A stretch of 64,000 nt of DNA, taken from the NCBI RefSeq assembly GCF_001183985.1, contig NZ_LFZW01000001.1, forward strand, positions 768,323-832,322. Direction: 5' to 3'. Made by a program: the position numbers and the translations under genes. Source of the stretch: Peribacillus loiseleuriae (GTDB taxonomy: Bacteria > Bacillota > Bacilli > Bacillales > DSM-1321). The notes under the pieces were generated by a model. It saw nothing but the letters and a program-made list of their open reading frames with translations. It ran no database searches and was not told where the DNA came from. Numbering within the stretch: the first letter of the stretch is position 1; each line of letters opens with the position of its first letter. Shown here one piece after another: positions 53,326 through 63,823 of the stretch.

Positions 53326-54261
53326 ATGCCATGTCAATCTAATAATGAATTAAAGGCATTAGTGAAAGAAGCGAAGATATGTACAAAAGATGGTAAGGTT
53401 GCAGACTATATTCCCGAACTTGGAAAAGCGAAACCAGACGATTTGTCAATTGCTATTCACTATCCTGACGGGCGCTGTCTTTCAGCAGGAGATATCGAAA
53501 AGAAGATTACGCTCCAAAGTATCTCAAAAGTGATAAGCTTGGCCCTCGTCTTGATGGACAGAGGACCGGACGATGTGTTTAAGCATGTTGGCATGGAGCC
53601 AACTGGAGACCCATTCAATTCGATTGTGAAATTAGAAACGATGGCTCCCACGAAACCGTTAAATCCATTGATCAATGCGGGAGCTCTTGTTGTGACTCAG
53701 ATGATTAAAGGGGACTCTGTAAACGAGCGGTTTCAACGGCTCTTAGCCTTTATTCAGGAATTGACGAACGATTCAACTATTCACTATCGTGAAGAAGTCG
53801 CACGTTCTGAATTTGAAACAGCTCATTTAAACCGGGCCTTATGTTATTTTTTAAAACAACATAAAATGATGGCTGAGAACACAGATGTAGAACAATTAAT
53901 GGATTTATATACAAAGCAATGTGCCATAGAAATGAATTGTCTGGACTTGGCTCGAATTGGCTTAGTGTTTGCGATGGATGGAGTTGACCCTCTAAGTGGC
54001 AAACAAATTATCCCTACAGATGTCGCTCGGATTTGTAAAACATTTATGGTGACATGCGGAATGTATAATGCTTCTGGAGAATTTGCCATCAAAATTGGCA
54101 TTCCGGCGAAAAGTGGTGTATCTGGCGGGATTATGGGAGCTGTTCCAGGGAAGTTTGGCATTGGAATTTTCGGCCCTGCCCTAGACGAAAAAGGAAATAG
54201 TATTGCAGGAATAAAATTATTGGAGTTGTTATCAAAGAATTATAAGTTGAGCATGTTTTAA
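53326..54261 (+). CDS. glsA: Glutaminase
   Basis: A 311-residue serine-dependent glutaminase that hydrolyses glutamine to glutamate and ammonia. The beta-lactamase-like nucleophile motif S-x-x-K is in [12 protein letters not shown], with [10 protein letters not shown], the late [14 protein letters not shown] tyrosine region and [15 protein letters not shown] [20 protein letters not shown] all present. The SD AAGGG is eight bases from ATG 53326 and only two from ATG 53320, so the later start is chosen. It appears to be a single-gene unit, ending before a hairpin at 54402. Confidence 0.95.
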   Translation: MPCQSNNELKALVKEAKICTKDGKVADYIPELGKAKPDDLSIAIHYPDGRCLSAGDIEKKITLQSISKVISLALVLMDRGPDDVFKHVGMEPTGDPFNSIVKLETMAPTKPLNPLINAGALVVTQMIKGDSVNERFQRLLAFIQELTNDSTIHYREEVARSEFETAHLNRALCYFLKQHKMMAENTDVEQLMDLYTKQCAIEMNCLDLARIGLVFAMDGVDPLSGKQIIPTDVARICKTFMVTCGMYNASGEFAIKIGIPAKSGVSGGIMGAVPGKFGIGIFGPALDEKGNSIAGIKLLELLSKNYKLSMF

Positions 54262-54401
54262 GAGAGGTCTATCGATACCCAAAACCTCTTCACATACTTA
54301 GATTTGATTCAAAAGAGCATAGCAACAAAGACTCAATAACTCCGAGAAATATGCCAATAAAGGTGAACTATATCCACTATTTTTCTACAATCACTTGTCA
54401 A

Positions 54402-54431
54402 GAAGCAGGGACCAGTTAGGGTTTCCTGCTT
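54402..54431 (+). terminator. Possible terminator after glutaminase
   Basis: AAGCAGGGA and TTTCCTGCTTT form a stem with a small mismatch around a ten-base loop. It is 140 bases past the stop and the T-run is short. The rest of 54262-54722 is AT-rich and has no supported gene. Confidence 0.45.
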
Positions 54432-54722
54432 TAATTATGGTTCAACAAAGGATTTTCATTGATGTTGAAGAATAACTGATAAAATACAATTTAATAGAAA
54501 GACTGTTGATAAGTGCATGAACGATGAAAGGAATAATCAATATAAGTTTATAAATAATAAATTCAAGAAAATGTAAGCAAAGACCCACGCATTTTCCAAT
54601 TCAAATGTAAAAAATTCAAGTAAATATAAATAATGTTCTCATCATAATGAACCTCCCAAAATATTAACGAAATTATTGGATCAGACTAAAGATAATATTC
54701 AAATGTTTATTAGAATAAAGTT

Positions 54723-54785
54723 TTGACAATTTTACAAATAATGAATAAAATAATAGCATAATAAAATAATCAAACATATATTTGA
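54723..54785 (+). promoter_or_regulatory. cad promoter and CadC-type operator
   Basis: TTGACA (54723-54728), 17 bases, TAAAAT (54746-54751). The palindrome TCAAACATATATTTGA (54770-54785) lies just downstream and resembles ArsR/CadC-type TCAAATA...TATTTGA operators. CadC would sit there and block transcription until a toxic metal binds. Confidence 0.75.
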
Positions 54786-54799
54786 ATGAGGTGGATCGT

Positions 54800-55183
54800 T
54801 TGAATAAAGAAGTTCTGAAAAACAGTCTAGATGCTTGTGAAGTTTTTTGTTATGACGAAGAAAAAGTAAATCGAATAAAGAATCGAGTGGAAGAAGTTAG
54901 TGGGGTGGAATTAATTTTTAAAGCTTTAGCCGATTCAACCAGAATAAAAATTGCCTATGCCCTAACATTAGAAAAAGAATTATGTGTTTGTGACGTGGCA
55001 AATATTATCGGGTCAACAAAGGCAACCGCTTCTCATCATTTACGATTATTAAGAAATATGGGGCTAGCTAAATACCGAAAAGAGGGAAAGTTAGTCTTTT
55101 ATTCATTAGCAGACGATCATATTCATCAATTGGTGTCCGTTGCCATGATCCATTCCAAGGAAGACCTATATGATGGAGAATAA
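54800..55183 (+). CDS. cadC: CadC-type metal-sensing repressor (ArsR family)
   Basis: A 127-residue winged-helix repressor. The alpha3N cadmium/lead site is complete: Cys13 and Cys17 in the N-terminal arm (CEVFCYDEEKV) and Cys62 and Cys64 in ELCVCDVA. The DNA-reading helix is STKATASHHLRLLRNMG. The start is TTG 54800 with GAGGTGG five bases upstream; the TTG at 54782 lies inside the operator. It precedes cadA by 86 bases and should repress both genes by binding the palindrome upstream. Confidence 0.95.
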   Translation: MNKEVLKNSLDACEVFCYDEEKVNRIKNRVEEVSGVELIFKALADSTRIKIAYALTLEKELCVCDVANIIGSTKATASHHLRLLRNMGLAKYRKEGKLVFYSLADDHIHQLVSVAMIHSKEDLYDGE

Positions 55184-55269
55184 GTGTGTATGTGATTTAG
55201 ATATTTGATCAAGCATTTCAATAGGGGAAGCAAGATAGAATATATGCAGAGAATAGAGGCGAAAACTAG

Positions 55270-57645
55270 ATGGAAGAGCGACAACAAACAGTAAAACGTG
55301 AACTCATACTGGAGGGGTTAGATTGTGCCAACTGCGCTCAGAAAATCGAAAATGGGGTAAAAGGAATACACGGAATTTCCTCTTGTTCTGTTAACTTTGT
55401 GACCAAGACCCTTACGATGGAGACGGATCACATACAAGAGGACGCAGTCGTGTTAGAGGCAAAGAAACAAGTTAAAAAGATAGAGCCTCATATTAACGCA
55501 CAAGAAAAAAGAAAGCCAAAAAGAGTTGCCTCCACAAGGACTCTCTACTTAAAGGGTCTGAATTGTGCCAATTGTGCTGCAAAGATTGAGCAGGGGGTTG
55601 GAAAACTAGATGGGGTCACTTCTTCTTCCGTCGATTTTGTCTCTAAAAAGCTGATCATGGAAGTTTCTAATCCAGATCATCTAGATCGATTGGAAAATGA
55701 AGCAACAGTGATTGTTAAGCGACTAGAACCAGAAGTAGAAGTCCTATCAGAATTCCATGATCATCATGATGAACATGGTCATAGTCATGATCATGGAAAT
55801 GAAAATACGAAAAAAAAGGTGATTCGATTAGGAATTGGTGCTGTACTAGCTGCTATTGGGATGTTGGCCCCTGTTTCTGGTATGGTGGAACTTGGTTTGT
55901 TCCTTATTGCTTATCTCATTATAGGTGGAGATATTGTCCTTCGAGCTGGTAAAAATATTCTGAGGGGGCAAGTGTTTGATGAACACTTCCTCATGGCATT
56001 GGCGACAATAGGAGCATTTGCCATCAAGCAGTACCCTGAAGGGGTTGCCGTAATGCTGTTTTACCAAGTGGGAGAACTGTTCCAAAGTATTGCTGTCAAT
56101 CGTTCACGAAAATCTATCAGTGCATTGATGGATATCCGACCGGATTCTGCAAACGTTAAACGTGGCGGTGAAGTCATAAAAGTTTTCCCGGAAGAAGTAA
56201 GAGTTGGAGAGATCATTCTGATTAAGCCGGGAGAAAAGGTACCGTTAGACGGAACAATTATTGAAGGTAGTTCGATGGTAGATACATCCGCCTTAACAGG
56301 AGAATCCATACCACGAGAGGTGGAAGTGGGAAGTGACGTACTCAGTGGATTTATGAATAAAAACGGAGTCTTAACGGTAGAAGTTACAAAAGGATTTGGA
56401 GAATCAACGGTATCTAAAATTCTGGAATTAGTTCAAAATGCAAGCAGTCGAAAAGCACCTACGGAAAACTTCATTACTAAATTTGCCCGCTATTATACAC
56501 CTGGTGTGGTGATTGTTGCTTTAGCGTTAGCTATTTTACCTCCTTTAATCATCCATGGAGCGACCTTTTCAGACTGGATTTATCGTGCGCTAGTGTTTTT
56601 AGTTATTTCTTGTCCATGTGCGCTTGTTGTTTCCATTCCGCTTGGGTTCTTTGGCGGGATTGGAGCTGCTTCAAAAACGGGGATTCTCATCAAGGGTAGT
56701 AATTACCTAGAGGCTTTGAATGATGTGAAATATGTGGTATTTGATAAAACAGGTACGCTAACAAAAGGTGTGTTTGGGGTCACCAGCATCCAGCCAAAGT
56801 CTACTTGGTCACAAGAAGAATTATTGGAATATGCAGCGTTAGTTGAGGTACATTCTAACCATCCAATTGCTGAGTCCATTCGGAAGGCTTATGGGAAAGA
56901 AATTAAGGAAGAGGTCATACAAGGCTATAACGAAATCGCTGGTCAAGGTATCCAGGTCAAAGTAGAGGGTCAAGTGATTTTAGCCGGGAACGCCAAGCTT
57001 ATGAACAGTGAGCAAATTGCCTTCCAACAACCAACTGAAATCGGAACCATTGTTCATGTTGCGGTAGATCAACAGTACGCAGGATATATTGTGATTTCGG
57101 ATGAAGTAAAAGAAGACTCTGCACAAGCGATTCGTTCCTTAAAAGAACTTGGCATTAAAAAGACTGTCATGTTGACTGGCGATGCGAAAGCAGTTGGAGA
57201 TATGGTAGGGAAGCAGTTAGGTATCGATGAAGTATATGCCGAGTTGTTACCACAACATAAGGTAGAGGAAATAGAGAAATTAGATGCACAAAAAGCACCA
57301 AAGGAAAAAATCGTGTTTGTTGGTGATGGTATTAACGATACACCTGTTCTAGCACGTGCAGACGTGGGAATGGCTATGGGGGGATTAGGGTCTGATGCAG
57401 CCATTGAAGCAGCAGATATCGTGATCATGACAGACGAACCTTCTAAGATTCCAACAGCTATTAGGATTGCGAAACGTACTCGCCGTATCGTATGGCAAAA
57501 TATTTTGTTTGCTTTAGGAATTAAATGCATGTTCCTTTTGTTGGGTGCATTTGGAATTGCAAACATGTGGGAAGCTGTATTCTCAGATGTAGGTGTAACG
57601 TTACTCGCCATTTTAAATGCGATGCGAGTATTACGAGTAAGATAA
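55270..57645 (+). CDS. cadA: Cadmium/zinc/lead-exporting P-type ATPase
   Basis: A 791-residue P1B-type ATPase that expels Cd2+, Zn2+ or Pb2+. Two heavy-metal-binding domains stand in tandem at the N-terminus (GLDCANCAQKIE near 20 and GLNCANCAAKIE near 98), followed by a histidine-rich linker (about 162-178, HDHHDEHGHSHDHG). The ion-path motif is Cys448-Pro-Cys450, the phosphorylation site Asp492 in DKTGTLTKG, the HP pair in HSNHPIAES, and the hinge GDGINDTPVLA. Together with cadC it forms a metal-inducible operon. Many CadA proteins have one HMA domain; two are a known variant. Confidence 0.97.
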   Translation: MEERQQTVKRELILEGLDCANCAQKIENGVKGIHGISSCSVNFVTKTLTMETDHIQEDAVVLEAKKQVKKIEPHINAQEKRKPKRVASTRTLYLKGLNCANCAAKIEQGVGKLDGVTSSSVDFVSKKLIMEVSNPDHLDRLENEATVIVKRLEPEVEVLSEFHDHHDEHGHSHDHGNENTKKKVIRLGIGAVLAAIGMLAPVSGMVELGLFLIAYLIIGGDIVLRAGKNILRGQVFDEHFLMALATIGAFAIKQYPEGVAVMLFYQVGELFQSIAVNRSRKSISALMDIRPDSANVKRGGEVIKVFPEEVRVGEIILIKPGEKVPLDGTIIEGSSMVDTSALTGESIPREVEVGSDVLSGFMNKNGVLTVEVTKGFGESTVSKILELVQNASSRKAPTENFITKFARYYTPGVVIVALALAILPPLIIHGATFSDWIYRALVFLVISCPCALVVSIPLGFFGGIGAASKTGILIKGSNYLEALNDVKYVVFDKTGTLTKGVFGVTSIQPKSTWSQEELLEYAALVEVHSNHPIAESIRKAYGKEIKEEVIQGYNEIAGQGIQVKVEGQVILAGNAKLMNSEQIAFQQPTEIGTIVHVAVDQQYAGYIVISDEVKEDSAQAIRSLKELGIKKTVMLTGDAKAVGDMVGKQLGIDEVYAELLPQHKVEEIEKLDAQKAPKEKIVFVGDGINDTPVLARADVGMAMGGLGSDAAIEAADIVIMTDEPSKIPTAIRIAKRTRRIVWQNILFALGIKCMFLLLGAFGIANMWEAVFSDVGVTLLAILNAMRVLRVR

Positions 57646-57647
57646 AC

Positions 57648-57761
57648 ATGTTAAAAAATCCTGATCTAGAAATCAAAGAATACAGAATAATAATCGAAGA
57701 TCCGTTTGCACGAAAAGGGATATTGCAGAGTAAAAGGAAAGATAATGGGAGGCAAGGATGA
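57648..57761 (+). CDS. Possible tiny open frame after cadA
   Basis: ATG 57648 is two bases after the cadA stop and opens 37 codons (MLKNPDLEIKEYRIIIEDPF then a basic tail). There is no SD except possible coupling to cadA. It may be spurious. It ends just before the terminator. Confidence 0.2.
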   Translation: MLKNPDLEIKEYRIIIEDPFARKGILQSKRKDNGRQG

Positions 57762-57770
57762 ATATGAGAG

Positions 57771-57814
57771 AAAAATGAGAGATGAGCCAAGAATGGCAAC
57801 CTCTCATTTTTTTC
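57771..57814. terminator. Terminator between cadA and the chemoreceptor gene
   Basis: AAAAATGAGAG and CTCTCATTTTT pair around a 19-base loop, with T-runs on both sides. It can serve both converging units. Confidence 0.8.
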
Positions 57815-57823
57815 TGTGATTTT

Positions 57824-59302
57824 TTATTTCTTATCAAGTAAAAGGGATATTTCTCTTTCAAGTTTAATAAATCCTTCTGACATACTTTGAATCTCTTCTT
57901 GTTGATTGGATACAAGTTTGAGTGTGTCATCAAGACTTTCTTTATTTAATTCCGTTGTATTCAAGTTTATTTCTACTCCAGCACCAACCTCTTGCATCGT
58001 GCTTCGTACATTCAAGATAAAATCTTGCAGATCTTTTGTTTGGTTAGAAATATTTTGCATATATGAATCAACATTAGAGAAGATTCCTTTTACTTCTACC
58101 ATACCGACTGTATTTTTCTCTATAGATTTTTGCGATTGCGAAATAGTATTTGCAGCTGTGTTCATTTTTGCATGGATTCCGGATAGTAATTCAGAAATGG
58201 AGTCAGATGATACTTTAGAGGATTCGGCTAATTTTCTAACCTCTTCAGCTACAACAGCAAATCCTTTCCCGTGTTCACCTGCTCTTGCCGCTTCAATTGA
58301 TGCATTTAAAGCAAGAAGGTTCGTTTGTTTTGATATGTCTGAAATTGTCTGAATGATTTTTTCGATCGATTCGGTTTCTTCATTCAACTCTTGCATGAGA
58401 TGGATCGTACCTTGAATATCGCGATTAAAAGCAACTAAATCACTTTCCAATGTGTCAATACGACTCCCACTTTCATGGGTAGCCATTTTCGTAGACTCCA
58501 CATAATTATGCATTTCCGTAATGGAACTTGTCATGTCGTCTACTTGATTATTCGTAGATTCCATGCCTTTGTTTAACTCTTTGGATTTTTTTGTTTGAGC
58601 ATCGAATGTTTGAAGCGTTTCATCTAATAAGGCAACGATTTCTAAGCCACGTGTATTTGCACCATCTGTTGCTTGATTCAATTCCAGTTGATAGCCCTTT
58701 ACAGATGCTAATGATTGTGTAATGCCATCTAACATTTGTTGTAATTTCTCTTGAGATTCAATCGCTTCTAATTTTTGAACGACAACGTCTTTTTGTAATT
58801 TATTATTGAAATATGCTTGCAATATAGACGCTAACGATACAAAACAAAAGGTGAGTAAGAAATACATTAAATCAACAGGATTCGTTGAATGAAAAATGAC
58901 ATCTCCTTGTGTAAAAAAGTAATAGGATACGATTGCTAACGTGATTAAAATGGTCAACCCGTTTATAATTTTGTCTTGGTAAATGCCCATAACGGCAACA
59001 TAAAAGTAAATAGTCATAATATTGATCATATGTGGATCAATACTAACGATTGTGAACATGAAAGCCCCAATTACAATTAAATTAAAATATTTCATAAATA
59101 GAGCCAGTGTATCTTTCCATCTCGGTCGATTGGAGATATAGGCAAATGGGGCTAATATTCCATAAATGATGCCAAGAACTGTCGCAACAAAAGAAAATGA
59201 AATACCAAGGATGAGGTTCAATAACTGGACTGTTGTTATAATGCCTGCAAAAACTAGAACGACCCAATTATTTCTTCTTACTAATAAGTCAATATTCTCC
59301 AA
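57824..59302 (-). CDS. Methyl-accepting chemotaxis protein with membrane sensor domain
   Basis: A 492-residue chemoreceptor. The first ~165 residues hold about six membrane helices with very short loops, not the usual two helices with an outside sensor domain. A long coiled coil follows, and the signalling hairpin tip is complete: [37 protein letters not shown]. The start is TTG 59302 with AAGGGG seven bases upstream. It overlaps the stop of the upstream gene by 14 bases, so the two are co-translated. The input signal could be membrane state or a hydrophobic ligand; unknown. Confidence 0.92.
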   Translation of the reverse strand: MENIDLLVRRNNWVVLVFAGIITTVQLLNLILGISFSFVATVLGIIYGILAPFAYISNRPRWKDTLALFMKYFNLIVIGAFMFTIVSIDPHMINIMTIYFYVAVMGIYQDKIINGLTILITLAIVSYYFFTQGDVIFHSTNPVDLMYFLLTFCFVSLASILQAYFNNKLQKDVVVQKLEAIESQEKLQQMLDGITQSLASVKGYQLELNQATDGANTRGLEIVALLDETLQTFDAQTKKSKELNKGMESTNNQVDDMTSSITEMHNYVESTKMATHESGSRIDTLESDLVAFNRDIQGTIHLMQELNEETESIEKIIQTISDISKQTNLLALNASIEAARAGEHGKGFAVVAEEVRKLAESSKVSSDSISELLSGIHAKMNTAANTISQSQKSIEKNTVGMVEVKGIFSNVDSYMQNISNQTKDLQDFILNVRSTMQEVGAGVEINLNTTELNKESLDDTLKLVSNQQEEIQSMSEGFIKLEREISLLLDKK

Positions 59303-59879
59303 CTAAATCCCCTTCTTTCTGTTCAATGAAAGTTGAAAGCCAATCATATTTTTCAAGATGCTTATTTTCATAAACTTCCTTTAGATGAAAAAGCGTAGGT
59401 ACTGCATACGCACCTTTATAAAAAACATCATCCTTTACCTTTACAGATAAGATATGGTATGAATCGTTAAATGAACGAAAAACGTTAGGATCAGCGATTC
59501 CAATTGCATGTGTGTAGCCATTTTTTTCTGCATAATCAATCATTAAAGAAATTCCACTTCTGCCAAGCATTCCACGATATTCAGGTAAAACGGCAAAACT
59601 ATCAACTTCCATGACCTTCATATCATTCGTTACACCATCTTTAAATAAGTTCTTCATAAAAGGGCTTGTCCACATTCCATAAGGTGTGAATTCGAATGTC
59701 CCTCCATAATTCCCGTCTTCACTAACGAATAAAAATAAATCAGAACCATTTTTGGCATATTCCATTTCGAATCCCTTTTCATCCCACGACACTTTCTTAA
59801 TACGATGAAATGTTGCAAGTTCCTCTTCTGTGCTAACTTTTTTGTACTTCAAGGTGCTTCTTTCTTTTACTACATTCAA
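59289..59879 (-). CDS. GNAT-like acyltransferase
   Basis: A 196-residue protein resembling N-acyltransferases. The central part, [42 protein letters not shown], has the beta-strand/acetyl-CoA loop pattern of the GNAT fold, although the usual Q/R-x-x-G-x-G/A signature is loose (RGMLGRSG). TTG 59879 has GGAGGAG eight bases upstream and fits better than the ATG-less alternatives. Its 3' end overlaps the chemoreceptor gene, so they form one operon; a link between acyl transfer and chemosensing is possible but unproven. Confidence 0.7.
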   Translation of the reverse strand: MNVVKERSTLKYKKVSTEEELATFHRIKKVSWDEKGFEMEYAKNGSDLFLFVSEDGNYGGTFEFTPYGMWTSPFMKNLFKDGVTNDMKVMEVDSFAVLPEYRGMLGRSGISLMIDYAEKNGYTHAIGIADPNVFRSFNDSYHILSVKVKDDVFYKGAYAVPTLFHLKEVYENKHLEKYDWLSTFIEQKEGDLVGEY

Positions 59880-60397
59880 GGTATATACTCCTCCAGCGTT
59901 ACAATCTACGATTTATGTAGATGTATTAATTTAATTAAACAAAATCTATGCTATTTGGCCTATATGTTATTATTCGACATATTATGAAAAATTTTTAGCT
60001 TATCTTATAAAGCTTTTCATAAAACACCAAAAATTTCGTTAAATTCTAACAATTTACTTGTGAAATTAATTTTTCTATACACGTTCAAAAGGAAGGACAA
60101 AAGAGTGATTGCATCATTCTATATCATTAAAAATGAAGAAATCTTTTGAAGGGGACCGAACGAAAGTCTCAAATCAGGTACGAAATGGACGATTTTGAAT
60201 CGATTCGGATGGGTATTGAATAAGGATTTCTTTAAAAGATACCGTTGTATAAAAATTAATATATACGTATAATTATTTTTATTTGAAAGCTGATGTACTA
60301 CTTTTCAATCTGTAAGGAAATAAGAGTAGATTTTACAAAAGAGTCTTCACAAACCATATAGGGTGATAAATGGATAATAGTAGGGTTAAGGAGGAAA
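59880..60397. other. Spacer with no supported gene
   Basis: AT-rich region between the leftward operon and the rightward transporter remnant. No repeat, riboswitch or conserved frame was recognised. Promoters for both sides must lie here, but no consensus pair is obvious. Confidence 0.4.
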
Positions 60398-61370
60398 TTG
60401 GAAGTTAACAAAACAAAAGAGCCAAAAAATATCAATGTATATGTCTTAATGTTTTGTTTCATTATAGTATCGGCGATCTTAACGTATATCGTTCCAATAG
60501 GACAATTTGAAAGATTACGGGCTATGCAATTGTCACTCTCGGTGCGTCCGTTAGTTTTACTGCAGCTGTGATGAATCCGTTCACGGTTGGTATCGCTCAA
60601 GATATTGCTGAACTACCAACGTTTTCAGGGATTGGTTTCCGTCTTCATTTATTTGTTGTCTTATACTTGGCAGCCGTCATCTATGTTTATCGTTATGCTG
60701 GAAAAGTAAAAGGCAATCCTTCACTTGGGGTTTATGGGAACTATAAACAAGGAAAGAAAGAGGCTCTTTTACAAGCTAACACAAAAATGAAAATAAGGCA
60801 CAAACTAGTCTAAATCACATTTCTTTGCAATTTTGTTGTCCTCGTATTCGGTGTTATTCAATTAGGTTGGTATATTACTGAAATTGCTGATAACTTTATT
60901 AAGGGAGCGGGAAGTCTAATTGGTGCGGCAGTGATTATCGGACTGGCACAGGCAGCTTTAGTGATATTTAATACCGCAGGACTAATGGATACGATTCTTT
61001 ATTATTCTTCACAAGCGATTGATGCAATTCCTGCTTCTATGACTGCTGTGGGGATGTTATTTTTTCAAATAGGATTAAACTTCTTAGTTCCATCTGGTAG
61101 TGGACAAGCAGCATTAACGATGCCACTAATGGCTCCATTATCAGATTTAGTCGGTGTTACAAGGCAAACAGCTGTCCTTGCATTTCAATTCGGAGATGGC
61201 ATTTCAAATATCATCTTTCCGACCAGCGGTTATCTGATCGCTGGTCTTGCAGTTGCTGGAGCTCCTTGGGGCAAATGGATTAAATAGTTGTTTCCTTTTT
61301 CTTCATTCAAATCGCGATTGCCATTATCGCACTTATTATTGCACAGTGGACTCATTATGGACCGTTTTAA
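60398..61370 (+). pseudogene. Wrecked YfcC-family transporter
   Basis: TTG 60398 with AAGGAGG begins a good N-terminus (NVYVLMFCFIIVSAILTYIVPIGQFE). Then about a hundred or more residues are missing and the frame changes, resuming with GYAIVTLGASVSFTAAVMNPF. A TAA at 60811 interrupts RHKLV...FVVLVFGVIQLGWYITEIA. A second internal loss joins ITEIADNFIKGAGSLIGAA. The segment FLVPSGSGQAALTMPLMAPLSD is well kept. A TAG at 61285 replaces the usual Trp of GKWIKW, and a one-base loss follows before FIQIAIAIIALIIAQ. The intact family exports or imports C4-dicarboxylates or amino-acid conjugates. Confidence 0.9.
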
Positions 61371-61388
61371 ACAAAGGAGGAAATTTAC

Positions 61389-62543
61389 TTGTCGTTTACC
61401 CATTTAGATCAATATTTAATTAAACAAGCGATTGATGATCGACGAATTCTTCACCAATATCCCGAGTTATCGGGAGAAGAGTTCGAAACAAGTGCATTTA
61501 TTCGTAACAGACTTGAAGCATTACATATAGAAATATTAGATTTCGAACCACCTAGTGTGATTGGTTTTGTAAAAGGAACAAACGGAAATAAAACGATCGC
61601 GTTAAGAGCAGATATTGACGCTTTGCCGATAACAGAAGAAGGGGATAAGCCTTACTTATCAAAAAATCCTGGGGTATCGCATATGTGTGGGCATGATGGT
61701 CATACAGCGACATTGCTAGCTGTAGCCGACTGGCTATCGATAAAAGGAAATGAAGTTGAACCAAATATTGTCCTTATTTTTCAATCAGCCGAAGAAATCA
61801 CACCTAGTGGAGCAGATAACCTCATTAAACAAGGAGTTTTAGAAAATGTCGATGCCATTTTCGGGATTCATTTGTGGCAAGGGATGGAAAAAGGGAAAAT
61901 CGGCTTAACACATGGACCGATGATGGCGTCAATTGATGACTTTGAGATCATGATTCAAGGATCAGGCGGACATGGATCAATGCCCCATGAAACCGTTGAT
62001 CCTATCTATGTGGCAACCCATGTGATTCAATCTATGCAAAGCATCATTAGTCGGAAATTAAATCCAATCGATTCTGGTGTTATTTCAGTTGGAAAGATTG
62101 AAGCGGGAACGACTTATAATATTATTCCTGATACCGCGAAATTAATTGGTACGATACGGGCATTAACGCCAGAAGCTGTTGATACGCTTCAAAGCCAAAT
62201 GGTTCAATTAACAGAAGGAATTTGCAAGGCATTCGGCGCTAAAGGCCAAGTGGATTTTATCATTGGAACGCCGCCGCTCGTTAACAATCCTAGTGAATCT
62301 CGCTTTGTTGAATCCGTCATTCGCCAATCTTTTGGTGATGATGTATTTGAGTTAATTGATCCAGTGATGGGGGGAGAAGACTTCTCATATTATTTACAAA
62401 ATAAACCGGGCGCGTTTATCTTTGTAGGCATGGGTGGGGAGAAAAGTATGTATCCGCACCACCATCCTAAATTCGACATTGATGAAGAGGTCATTCCAGA
62501 TGCGATTAAGCTATTTATCGAAATCGCTAAAAATTATGATTGA
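61389..62543 (+). CDS. M20-family amidohydrolase
   Basis: A 384-residue zinc/manganese peptidase-like enzyme of the M20D group, which hydrolyses N-acyl amino acids, hippurate or similar conjugates. Metal ligands are Cys100 and His102 in MCGHDGHTA, the FQSAEEITPSGA glutamates, the histidine of GIHLWQG and the late MYPHHHPKFD. The dimerisation domain is in the middle (GHGSMPHETVDPI). TTG 61389 has AAAGGAGG eight bases upstream. The transporter remnant lies directly upstream, so the enzyme may have lost its substrate importer. The last 83 codons are repeated in the tandem array downstream. Confidence 0.93.
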   Translation: MSFTHLDQYLIKQAIDDRRILHQYPELSGEEFETSAFIRNRLEALHIEILDFEPPSVIGFVKGTNGNKTIALRADIDALPITEEGDKPYLSKNPGVSHMCGHDGHTATLLAVADWLSIKGNEVEPNIVLIFQSAEEITPSGADNLIKQGVLENVDAIFGIHLWQGMEKGKIGLTHGPMMASIDDFEIMIQGSGGHGSMPHETVDPIYVATHVIQSMQSIISRKLNPIDSGVISVGKIEAGTTYNIIPDTAKLIGTIRALTPEAVDTLQSQMVQLTEGICKAFGAKGQVDFIIGTPPLVNNPSESRFVESVIRQSFGDDVFELIDPVMGGEDFSYYLQNKPGAFIFVGMGGEKSMYPHHHPKFDIDEEVIPDAIKLFIEIAKNYD

Positions 62544-62599
62544 GCAGAACTCTTGTAACACCTTGTATTTGCTCAAGATCTAATGATATTGCTTTAATC

Positions 62600-62636
62600 A
62601 AACAGGACAGCTTATCGGCAGCTGTCCTGTTTTTAA
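62600..62636 (+). terminator. Terminator of the amidohydrolase gene
   Basis: AAACAGGACAGCT pairs perfectly with AGCTGTCCTGTTT around a seven-base loop, followed by TTTT. Because it lies inside the tandem repeat, identical copies occur at 63240 and 63880. Confidence 0.9.
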
Positions 62637-62820
62637 TGACACAAATCACTTTATTGATTGGGAAGAAAAGAAAAAAATTGAGAAGCTAATCATTTTTTTT
62701 ATCCCGCATCAATGGGCAGTAAAACCCCGCTTGGTTCAACTAACAATCAGTATGGGATGAAGAAAACCCCTACTGATTAAAGTTTCACTTTATATCTTTG
62801 AAAAATAAGTGGTCTTTTGA

Positions 62821-63183
62821 ATGTGTGAAATAATCCGAAATTATCCATGTTCCATTCTGGATAGAAGTAACACATTGAAAAAAGTACAATATCCTATTGA
62901 GCTTATGCAAGCAAAATATACCTGTAAGAGTGATGAATCTCGCTTTGTTGAATCCGTCATTCGCCAATCTTTTGGTGATGATGTATTTGAGTTAATTGAT
63001 CCAGTGATGGGGGGAGAAGACTTCTCATATTATTTACAAAATAAACCGGGCGCGTTTATCTTTGTAGGCATGGGTGGGGAGAAAAGTATGTATCCGCACC
63101 ACCATCCTAAATTCGACATTGATGAAGAGGTCATTCCAGATGCGATTAAGCTATTTATCGAAATCGCTAAAAATTATGATTGA
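62821..63183 (+). pseudogene. Chimeric open frame created by the tandem duplication, copy 1
   Basis: A frame of 120 codons. Its first 38 (MCEIIRNYPCSILDRSNTLK onward) come from sequence downstream of the amidohydrolase gene. They are fused at the repeat junction to the last 82 codons of the amidohydrolase (SRFVESVIRQSFGDDVFEL onward). It lacks the metal-binding N-terminal half and should be inactive. The 38-codon part has no SD. Confidence 0.75.
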
Positions 63184-63460
63184 GCAGAACTCTTGTAACA
63201 CCTTGTATTTGCTCAAGATCTAATGATATTGCTTTAATCAAACAGGACAGCTTATCGGCAGCTGTCCTGTTTTTAATGACACAAATCACTTTATTGATTG
63301 GGAAGAAAAGAAAAAAATTGAGAAGCTAATCATTTTTTTTATCCCGCATCAATGGGCAGTAAAACCCCGCTTGGTTCAACTAACAATCAGTATGGGATGA
63401 AGAAAACCCCTACTGATTAAAGTTTCACTTTATATCTTTGAAAAATAAGTGGTCTTTTGA

Positions 63461-63823
63461 ATGTGTGAAATAATCCGAAATTATCCATGTTCCATTCTGG
63501 ATAGAAGTAACACATTGAAAAAAGTACAATATCCTATTGAGCTTATGCAAGCAAAATATACCTGTAAGAGTGATGAATCTCGCTTTGTTGAATCCGTCAT
63601 TCGCCAATCTTTTGGTGATGATGTATTTGAGTTAATTGATCCAGTGATGGGGGGAGAAGACTTCTCATATTATTTACAAAATAAACCGGGCGCGTTTATC
63701 TTTGTAGGCATGGGTGGGGAGAAAAGTATGTATCCGCACCACCATCCTAAATTCGACATTGATGAAGAGGTCATTCCAGATGCGATTAAGCTATTTATCG
63801 AAATCGCTAAAAATTATGATTGA
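63461..63823 (+). pseudogene. Chimeric open frame created by the tandem duplication, copy 2
   Basis: Identical to the chimeric frame at 62821, shifted by exactly 640 bases. It ends with the same amidohydrolase C-terminus and is followed by the third terminator copy. Confidence 0.75.
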
